Shown here in pieces: positions 58,104 to 64,000 of a stretch of 64,000 nt of DNA. The notes beneath the pieces are model-generated. The model was not told where the DNA came from. It did not search any database and worked only from the letters and a program-made list of their open reading frames with translations. This stretch comes from Shewanella inventionis. Its GTDB lineage: Bacteria > Pseudomonadota > Gammaproteobacteria > Enterobacterales > Shewanellaceae. Both the position numbers and the translations under genes were made by a program. How positions within the stretch are numbered: the first letter of the stretch is position 1; each line of letters begins with the position of its first letter. The stretch lies in assembly GCF_014641855.1 (NCBI RefSeq), contig NZ_BMII01000003.1:1-64000 (forward strand), given 5' to 3'.

Positions 58104-59393
58104 CTACTTATCTGGTTTTTTTGCCCAAATATCAACATTAATTGGGGGTAATTTTTTGCGTTTCTTTTTACCTGCGCCTTCAGGTTTGGCAACGGGTTTA
58201 GGTTGCTCTAACACTGTGTCTGGCATATTTTCGTCAGCTTCAAATCCGCTAACTTGCTCTCGTTCAAGACGAATTTTATTCTTTTTCTCAATAACTGAGA
58301 AGTGATGATACTCATCATGCGATAGCAAGGTCAACGCTAAACCTACCTCACCTGCACGGCCACTTCGGCCAATGCGATGCATATAATCTGCTGGACTGCG
58401 TGGTAAGTCAAAATTAATTACAACAGGCAGTTTTTCAATGTCTAAACCACGGGCGGCGATGTCGGTTGCAATCAACACCTGTATCTCACCGGCTTTAAAA
58501 CTTTCAAGCACTCGGCTACGTGCACCTTGTGCTTTATCGCCATGAAAAACGTCAGCATTAATACCGCGTTTAGCTAATTTTTGTGCCAAATGATTACAGC
58601 CATTTTTGGCACTCACAAAAATCAACACCTGACGCCATTGATGCTGTTGAAGTAAGTGAGCTAATAACGCCGTTTTTTTCTCTCTATTAACCGTCATGAC
58701 TCGTTGCACTAACGTGCTAGCTTCAGCACTTTGCAATTGTACTTCTAGCGGAGCATTCAACAATGCTTGGGTCAATTGACGCACTTCTTCAGGGAAAGTT
58801 GCTGAAAATAAAAGTGTTTGCTTTTTCTTCGGCAGCAAGGCGATGATCTGCGACAGCTCTTCGGTAAAGCCTAAACTGAGCATTCTGTCTGCTTCGTCGA
58901 GCACCAATGTTGCAACAGATGATAATTTAACAGCATTAGATGAAATTAAATCAAGTAAACGCCCTGGCGTTGCAACCACTACATCTGCACCACCACGTAA
59001 GGCAAGCATTTGTGTGTTAACAGACACGCCGCCAAACGCTGCTACGATTTTGATATCACCATTTAAATGTACTGCATAAGATTTAAAACTATCGGCAACT
59101 TGTTTAGCCAACTCACGCGTAGGCACCAAGACTAAAGCACTGACAAGGTTGCCTTTAGTGGATGCACCACGATGACGTTCCATTAACCGCTGCAATATTG
59201 GTAAAGCAAACGCCGCGGTTTTACCCGAGCCCGTATTGGCACCCGCCAGCAAATCTTGGCCAGATAAAATACTTGGGATGGTATGGGCTTGTACTGGAGT
59301 AGGCTGTAAATATTGAAGCTCGGTCAATCTAGCCAGCAACGGAGTGTGCAGACCAAATTCAGCAAATGTGGTAGCTAATGAAGCTTGTGTCAT
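58104..59393 (-). CDS. DEAD-box ATP-dependent RNA helicase
   Basis: 429 residues. Q motif TFAEFGLHTPLLARLTELQYLQPTPVQ, Walker A ANTGSGKT at 52-59, DEAD in VLDEADRMLSLG near 165-170, SAT in LFSATFPEEV, and HRIGRSGRAG. The C-terminal extension (about 375-429) is basic and ends KKPDK. It belongs to the RhlE/SrmB/DeaD group, but the subfamily is not certain, so no symbol is given. Likely roles are ribosome assembly or RNA decay at low temperature. First gene of a two-gene operon. Confidence 0.92.
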   Translation of the reverse strand: MTQASLATTFAEFGLHTPLLARLTELQYLQPTPVQAHTIPSILSGQDLLAGANTGSGKTAAFALPILQRLMERHRGASTKGNLVSALVLVPTRELAKQVADSFKSYAVHLNGDIKIVAAFGGVSVNTQMLALRGGADVVVATPGRLLDLISSNAVKLSSVATLVLDEADRMLSLGFTEELSQIIALLPKKKQTLLFSATFPEEVRQLTQALLNAPLEVQLQSAEASTLVQRVMTVNREKKTALLAHLLQQHQWRQVLIFVSAKNGCNHLAQKLAKRGINADVFHGDKAQGARSRVLESFKAGEIQVLIATDIAARGLDIEKLPVVINFDLPRSPADYMHRIGRSGRAGEVGLALTLLSHDEYHHFSVIEKKNKIRLEREQVSGFEADENMPDTVLEQPKPVAKPEGAGKKKRKKLPPINVDIWAKKPDK

Positions 59394-59473
59394 GGATCAG
59401 ATGCGCTCAACAAGGGATAACAATCGGGCATTTTACCGCACTTTAGCGCATCAGTCAGATAAATTACCTAACT

Positions 59474-59995
59474 TTATTGTGTCTTCTCTATGTTAAGTAA
59501 CCATTGTTTCATGTCTAATCCATAAGCATAACCGGTGAGCTTACCGCCTTTACCAATCACCCGATGACATGGAACGATAATCGCAATAGGATTGGCGCCA
59601 TTGGCCGCCCCAACCGCGCGAACAGCTTTAGGCCTACCAATCGTATTGGCAATGTCGCTATAGCTGCAATGCTGACCAAACGGTAGTTCACGCAAAGCCT
59701 GCCACACTTGATGTTGAAATTCGGTTCCTTTTGGTGCCAGGCTAACACTAAAGCTTTGCCTAATACCGGCAAAATATTCTGTTAATTGTGCCACTGTGTC
59801 ATTAATGTGGTGTTGTGCCTGTAAATACGCTTCATTTGTCGCTGGCAAGAGATTGACTGAAGATTCAACCACAACAACAGGGTTTAGTTGAGCCAAATCC
59901 TCAACTTGTAAATGAGTTAAACCTTGCTCAGAAGCTTTTAGTGACAATAACCCAACAGGGCTAGACACAAACGATTGTACTTGAGGTATAGACAT
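59474..59995 (-). CDS. ogt: Methylated-DNA--protein-cysteine methyltransferase
   Basis: 173 residues. It carries the O6-alkylguanine transferase active site PCHRV with Cys143 (IIVPCHRVIGKGG) and HTH-like block QVWQALRELPFGQHCSYSDIA. No N-terminal Ada metal domain, so it is Ogt-type. It removes alkyl groups from O6-guanine and O4-thymine. It lies 4 bases after the AdaN-AraC-AlkA fusion on the same strand, an alkylation-repair pair. Confidence 0.93.
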   Translation of the reverse strand: MSIPQVQSFVSSPVGLLSLKASEQGLTHLQVEDLAQLNPVVVVESSVNLLPATNEAYLQAQHHINDTVAQLTEYFAGIRQSFSVSLAPKGTEFQHQVWQALRELPFGQHCSYSDIANTIGRPKAVRAVGAANGANPIAIIVPCHRVIGKGGKLTGYAYGLDMKQWLLNIEKTQ

Positions 59996-59999
59996 AGTG

Positions 60000-61529
60000 T
60001 TATTCTTCTATTGAATTGAGGGGGTTTTCATCCCACAACTGAAACGTTAAATAGCTGCCCCACGGGCTAACTTGCTGGCTAATGTGTTTAGCAATGTGGC
60101 TATAGGATTTGGTTGATTCAATAGGGCGTTGTGCCAATTGATGCAATGCGTGTAGCCTATTTTTTATCACTAAATCTGTAGTTAAAAACACGTCTGGCTC
60201 GCTCAGCCCTCGCATTTGTGCATAAGCCACGGTCCATGGCCCAATCCCTTTAACCGACAGCCAATCTTGCGGAGTTGAATCAGGGTATTGTGCAACATAT
60301 TTACCAAGCGCGTTTAAGGCTAATTTACGTGCGCTAGGCATTTTTAATTCATTCAGTGATGCTTGGGCAATCGCCGTGGGTGTCGGAAAAAGTCGCCAGT
60401 TTTTACCATTCAGACTAAGTGGTTCACCATAATGTTGTACAAGCGTATTCAGTAGTTTAGTGGCTTGTTGCACGCTCACTTGTTGGCCTAATACAGCCCG
60501 GCATGCCGCTTCAAACACGTTGCCTGTCCCTGGGATCCTAAGGCCGACATCAATATTCGCCCCAAGTGACGTTATTGAGGTGAGAGCCTGTTCAATGACC
60601 TGCATATCCGCGTCAAGGTCGAACATTGCACGGATTTTCTTTACAACGTTATGCAAGTGCTTAATGTCTTGAGCATTCACAAAATAAATGCTCACATCTA
60701 ATTGAGGCTTTTTGTGATTGTGCTTAGCAGCAAAAACACCATTAATACCATCAAATGCAAAGCTACGCATATAGCCGTCATCACTAATCACCTCCATATG
60801 CTCCACCTGACGAAACGCATAAAACTGCAGCATTTTTTCCCAGTTGAAAGGAGGACGGTACGCTAGGCTCAAGGTGATAGGATTCACTGCCATGGATTGA
60901 TTATCTCTGTTAACTTGCGCTGATTGAGCAGTATGACTCTGCTTACGAAGAGCCGATGGCGTGAGTTGTAAGTGTTGTTGAAACACCTCATTAAAGCGCC
61001 TAATACTATTAAAACCCGCTGCCATGGCGATGTCGGTTATAGAAAGTGAGCTTTGATGCAGTAACTGTTTGGCAAACATCAATTGCTGATACTGAGCAAA
61101 TCGTTTTGGCGACGTTCCTAATTGCTGATTAAACAACTGACTCAAATAACGGCTCGTTATACCTAATTTTTCAGCAATATCGGTCACTGATGCCGCGTTA
61201 TCACCATTAAGGTACCCTTGCTCAATTAACCTTAATGCTCGGTTAAGAGTGGTCTGCGTGCCTCGCCAAGCATTGGAGCTTGGTGCGCTATCGGGTCGAC
61301 AGCGTAAACATGGCCTTAACCCGGCATTAGCGGCTTTAATCGCGGAGTCAAAATAACGGACGTTTTTTTCATGCGGCGCTGGCGCGGGGCAAATTGAACG
61401 GCAATAAATACCGGTAGTCAGTACGCCAGTAAAAAATTGGCCATCAAAACGAGCATCGCGGCTCAAACGAGCTTGCTGACACACTTGGGGTGCTATGTGG
61501 CAGTCTACTGACATTTGCTCACTCGTCAT
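60000..61529 (-). CDS. AdaN-AraC-AlkA fusion (alkylation response regulator/DNA glycosylase)
   Basis: 509 residues in three parts. An Ada-type N-terminal domain (about 10-90) has Cys43, Cys47, Cys74 and Cys77, which would accept methyl groups from phosphotriesters. An AraC helix-turn-helix domain follows (about 95-200, DIAEKLGITSRYLSQLFN; DIAMAAGFNSIRRFNEVF). Last is an AlkA-type HhH-GPD 3-methyladenine glycosylase (about 220-500, LSVKGIGPWTVAYAQMRGLSEPDVFLTTD, with catalytic Asp). It should sense methylation damage, activate repair genes and excise alkylated bases. ogt follows directly. This is a reshuffled Ada: the methyltransferase half sits in the neighbouring gene. Confidence 0.92.
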   Translation of the reverse strand: MTSEQMSVDCHIAPQVCQQARLSRDARFDGQFFTGVLTTGIYCRSICPAPAPHEKNVRYFDSAIKAANAGLRPCLRCRPDSAPSSNAWRGTQTTLNRALRLIEQGYLNGDNAASVTDIAEKLGITSRYLSQLFNQQLGTSPKRFAQYQQLMFAKQLLHQSSLSITDIAMAAGFNSIRRFNEVFQQHLQLTPSALRKQSHTAQSAQVNRDNQSMAVNPITLSLAYRPPFNWEKMLQFYAFRQVEHMEVISDDGYMRSFAFDGINGVFAAKHNHKKPQLDVSIYFVNAQDIKHLHNVVKKIRAMFDLDADMQVIEQALTSITSLGANIDVGLRIPGTGNVFEAACRAVLGQQVSVQQATKLLNTLVQHYGEPLSLNGKNWRLFPTPTAIAQASLNELKMPSARKLALNALGKYVAQYPDSTPQDWLSVKGIGPWTVAYAQMRGLSEPDVFLTTDLVIKNRLHALHQLAQRPIESTKSYSHIAKHISQQVSPWGSYLTFQLWDENPLNSIEE

Positions 61530-61772
61530 TCGTTCTCCTCAGGCCAGTATCATTACAGGTTAACATTTAGCATAAAATCAATATGCGCTAAAAAGTGCGT
61601 TTTTACGTACCAACAAACTCTACCTAAATGACTGCGTTGCGACTAGCGGAAAACGGAACTGAATCGTGATGAGCCCACCAGCAGATTAATAGTAACAATT
61701 TAACGCATTACATTTGACGTATATACGTTATCCTAGTAAGCAGAAATCTCACTATTGATGTTAGAGTATTAG
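61530..61772. promoter_or_regulatory. Divergent promoter region, alkylation operon and ABC exporter
   Basis: About 240 bases between divergent genes. No clear LexA box. AT-rich tracts at 61580-61640 and 61690-61745 probably hold the two promoters. Confidence 0.3.
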
Positions 61773-63602
61773 ATGTTTAAATTTTTTGAATCCTTAACCC
61801 AACCCTTACCGCCAGAAGAGCCGACGCAACCACCTAAAACCTTGTACGCATTTTGTCGTCATTATACTCGCGGCTTTGGCAAACCTTTAATTGTAATGTC
61901 GATATTAACGGCTACGTTGGCGATATTAGAGGTGTCACTATTTGGCTTTATGGGTAAGTTAGTCGATTGGTTAGTCACTAAAAATCCACAAACTTTATGG
62001 CAAGACGAACACGTTACCCTTATTGGCATGTCGGTGATTGTGTTAGTTGTGATCCCGTTTATTGTTTGGTTGCATGCTTCGATCGTGCATCAAACATTAT
62101 TGGGAAATTATCCCATGGCCATTCGCTGGCAAGCGCATCGCTATCTGCTTAAGCAAAGTATTAGTTTTTATCAAGATGACTTTGCAGGACGAGTTGCCAC
62201 AAAAGTGATGCAAACCTCATTAGCCGTGCGTGAAACGGTCATGAAGCTATTAGATGTATTGATGTACATCTTAATTTACTTCACCTCAATGCTAGTAATG
62301 ATTGCCAGCGCAGACGTAAGGCTAATGTTACCCATGCTAGTTTGGCTTATCGCCTACGTTGCTATCCAGTGGAAGTTAGTGCCTAAATTAAAAGCCATTT
62401 CAGCTAAACAAGCGGACGCCCGCTCGAGCATGACAGGCCGAATTGTCGACAGTTATACCAATATTTCTACCGTGAAATTATTCTCTCACACTAAGCAAGA
62501 AGCAGATTATGCACGCGACAGTATGAGTTTATTTTTAGACACAGTTTACGGCCAGATGCGTTTAGTGACCGTGATTAACGTTGCCGTGCAAATCATTAAT
62601 TATCTATTGGCATTCACTATTGCTGCTGTATCAATTTGGCTTTGGGCAGATAACGCGATTACCGTTGGCGCTATTGCCATTGCCGTGAGTTTAGCACTGC
62701 GTTTAAACGGTATGTCTCAATGGATAATGTGGGAAATTAGCTCATTGTTTGAAAACATTGGTACCGTTACCGACGGGATGAATACCTTATCAAAACCTAT
62801 TGCAATTGAAGATAAACCAGACGCCAAAGATATTGTGATTGATCAAGGTAAAATTGACTTTAACCAAGTGAGTTTTCATTACGGTGAGAAAAAAGGCGTT
62901 ATTGATTCATTAGATCTGCACATTAAGCCTGGAGAAAAAGTGGGTTTAGTCGGCCGCTCAGGCGCAGGCAAATCAACATTAGTTAATTTACTAATGCGTT
63001 TTCATGATGTTGAACAAGGGCAAATTATTATTGATGATCAACCCCTAACCGATGTCACCCAAGACTCTCTGCGCGCCAATATCGGCATGGTCACTCAAGA
63101 CACTTCGCTATTGCACCGCTCTATTCGCGAAAATATTCTCTATGGCGACCCACACGCTAGTAAAGAACGCTTAATGGCAGCTATCACTCAAGCGCAGGCA
63201 TTTGATTTTATCGATACGCTTACCGATCCCTTTGGTAATAAGGGCTTAGATGCACAGGTCGGCGAGCGTGGTGTTAAGCTGTCTGGTGGTCAGCGTCAAC
63301 GTATCGCAATTGCCAGAGTGTTACTTAAAAACGCGCCGATATTACTGCTCGATGAAGCCACATCAGCACTCGACTCTGAAGTAGAGGCGGCAATTCAAGA
63401 GTCTTTATACCAACTAATGGAAGGTAAAACGGTTATTGCCATTGCGCATCGACTCTCAACGATTGCAGCAATGGATCGCTTAATTGTATTAGACCAAGGC
63501 AAAATTGTAGAACAAGGCACTCATCAGGAGTTGATTAAAGCCAATGGCATTTACTCACAGCTTTGGGCTCATCAAACCGGTGGTTTTTTAGGGCTGGATT
63601 GA
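61773..63602 (+). CDS. ABC transporter, fused permease and ATPase
   Basis: 609 residues. Six membrane helices in residues about 35-320 form the type I exporter permease. The nucleotide-binding domain has Walker A GRSGAGKST, signature LSGGQRQRIAIARVLL, Walker B ILLLDEATSALD and the H-loop AIAHRLSTI. It is a half-transporter that would work as a homodimer; lipid, peptide or drug substrates are possible. Monocistronic; a hairpin follows its stop. Confidence 0.92.
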   Translation: MFKFFESLTQPLPPEEPTQPPKTLYAFCRHYTRGFGKPLIVMSILTATLAILEVSLFGFMGKLVDWLVTKNPQTLWQDEHVTLIGMSVIVLVVIPFIVWLHASIVHQTLLGNYPMAIRWQAHRYLLKQSISFYQDDFAGRVATKVMQTSLAVRETVMKLLDVLMYILIYFTSMLVMIASADVRLMLPMLVWLIAYVAIQWKLVPKLKAISAKQADARSSMTGRIVDSYTNISTVKLFSHTKQEADYARDSMSLFLDTVYGQMRLVTVINVAVQIINYLLAFTIAAVSIWLWADNAITVGAIAIAVSLALRLNGMSQWIMWEISSLFENIGTVTDGMNTLSKPIAIEDKPDAKDIVIDQGKIDFNQVSFHYGEKKGVIDSLDLHIKPGEKVGLVGRSGAGKSTLVNLLMRFHDVEQGQIIIDDQPLTDVTQDSLRANIGMVTQDTSLLHRSIRENILYGDPHASKERLMAAITQAQAFDFIDTLTDPFGNKGLDAQVGERGVKLSGGQRQRIAIARVLLKNAPILLLDEATSALDSEVEAAIQESLYQLMEGKTVIAIAHRLSTIAAMDRLIVLDQGKIVEQGTHQELIKANGIYSQLWAHQTGGFLGLD

Positions 63603-63628
63603 TGCCGTAATTTACAGATTTTAATAGA

Positions 63629-63655
63629 AGCCATTCAATTTGAGTGGCTTTTTTA
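63629..63655 (+). terminator. Terminator of the ABC transporter gene
   Basis: An AAGCCATTCA/TGAGTGGCTT stem with one mismatch, then a T-run (63649-63655). Confidence 0.75.
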
Positions 63656-63736
63656 TGGCCGAACATCAAGAAAGTTAAAAAGTGAGATTGCAAGAAGAAA
63701 CATTAGAGCATTCTAAATAAAATTGAGTAATCAAAT

Positions 63737-63769
63737 AAGATTGCAGTTGCCTAAGAAAGATTGCAGTTG
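63737..63769. repeat. Short direct repeat, 13 bp
   Basis: AAGATTGCAGTTG occurs at 63737-63749 and 63757-63769, spaced 20 bases. No function seen. Confidence 0.5.
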
Positions 63770-63798
63770 GATTAAATTAGATAATATAACGAGGAATA

Positions 63799-63874
63799 TG
63801 GTGGTCGCTACTGGGCTCGAACCAGTGACCCCCTCCTTGTAAGGGAGGTGCTCTCCCAGCTGAGCTAAGCGACC
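63799..63874 (-). tRNA. tRNA-Val (TAC)
   Basis: On the minus strand a 76-base cloverleaf begins GGTCGCTTAGCTCAGCTGGG and ends in CCA. The anticodon loop CTTACAA gives TAC, reading GTA/GTG valine codons. The T-loop GGTTCGAGCCC and encoded CCA are typical. Confidence 0.95.
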
Positions 63875-63905
63875 TGGGATATAACGCAGATAGATTAAGT
63901 TGATA

Positions 63906-63981
63906 TGGTGGTCGCTACTGGGCTCGAACCAGTGACCCCCTCCTTGTAAGGGAGGTGCTCTCCCAGCTGAGCTAAGCGACC
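63906..63981 (-). tRNA. tRNA-Val (TAC), second copy
   Basis: Identical in sequence to the copy at 63799-63874. An 84-base block including short flanks (63796-63879 and 63903-63986) is duplicated at 107-base spacing. More tRNAs may continue past the right edge. Confidence 0.95.
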
Positions 63982-64000
63982 TGGGAATATCAATCTATAA

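Noticed and set aside
61530..61772. LexA box in front of the alkylation genes
   Set aside because: No CTG-N10-CAG palindrome with acceptable spacing was found by eye; the nearest candidates have mismatched halves.

Overview
The window looks like a chromosomal segment of a Shewanella species (Gammaproteobacteria, Alteromonadales). The basis is gene order and recognisable protein families: prmB-aroC next to smrB and sixA, fadIJ beside a MoxR/Bat operon, tgt-yajC-secD-secF-queA, and a rich set of c-di-GMP and chemotaxis proteins. The assignment rests on remembered synteny and was not searched. Base composition is moderately AT-rich. Almost the whole window is core chromosome, with little mobile DNA: a partial IS66-type transposase end at the left edge and one short inverted-repeat (MITE-like) element near 37 kb.

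Layout. 0-6.9 kb: IS66 tail, a TrmH-like RNA methyltransferase, yfcL, an ATP-NAD kinase-like gene, an MFS transporter, aroC and prmB (all minus), then smrB (plus) and sixA (minus). 7-15.5 kb: an M16 metallopeptidase, a very large periplasmic-sensor GGDEF/EAL protein, and a small sigma-54-type transcription unit. That unit encodes an exported protein made of twelve near-identical 13-residue repeats, followed by a 38-residue basic peptide. 16-19.5 kb: fadJ/fadI with a FadR-type operator. 19.7-26.9 kb: MoxR-DUF58-DUF4381-BatA-BatB-BatD. 27-31.5 kb: an ECF sigma factor with a DUF3379 partner, putP, and a FadL-type porin with a second FadR-like site. 31.7-36.7 kb: an RND efflux pair followed by a DUF2892 membrane protein and a periplasmic rhodanese. 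37-40.6 kb: a secreted subtilase and a CBS-domain protein. 41-44 kb: yaeQ, a siroheme-synthase-like gene with a truncated methyltransferase relic, a rhodanese, and DUF2007 and DUF3224 proteins. 44.4-46.6 kb: a second GGDEF/EAL protein. 46.7-52.2 kb: secF, secD, yajC, tgt and queA. 52.3-64 kb: acpH, a ScsD-like thioredoxin, an RluA-type synthase, sstT, cheV, a tyrosine phosphatase, a DEAD-box helicase, an ogt plus AdaN-AraC-AlkA pair, an ABC exporter, and two tRNA-Val(TAC) genes.

How the genes connect. fadI/fadJ and the FadL porin form a fatty-acid uptake and beta-oxidation set probably under one FadR-type regulator. The Bat operon is a complete co-translated set of MoxR ATPase and von Willebrand proteins. 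tgt/queA make queuosine in tRNA and yajC/secD/secF assist Sec export. Rhodaneses, the siroheme gene and the DUF2892/RND cluster point to sulfur handling. ogt and the AdaN-AraC-AlkA fusion form an alkylation-repair response.

The most unusual locus is 14.4-15.2 kb. A well-spaced sigma-54 -24/-12 element sits inside a perfect 16-bp inverted repeat whose right arm covers the ribosome binding site of the tandem-repeat gene. The gene's product has a signal peptide and is otherwise almost wholly repeats. I do not recognise this system and rate it the best candidate for something undescribed here.
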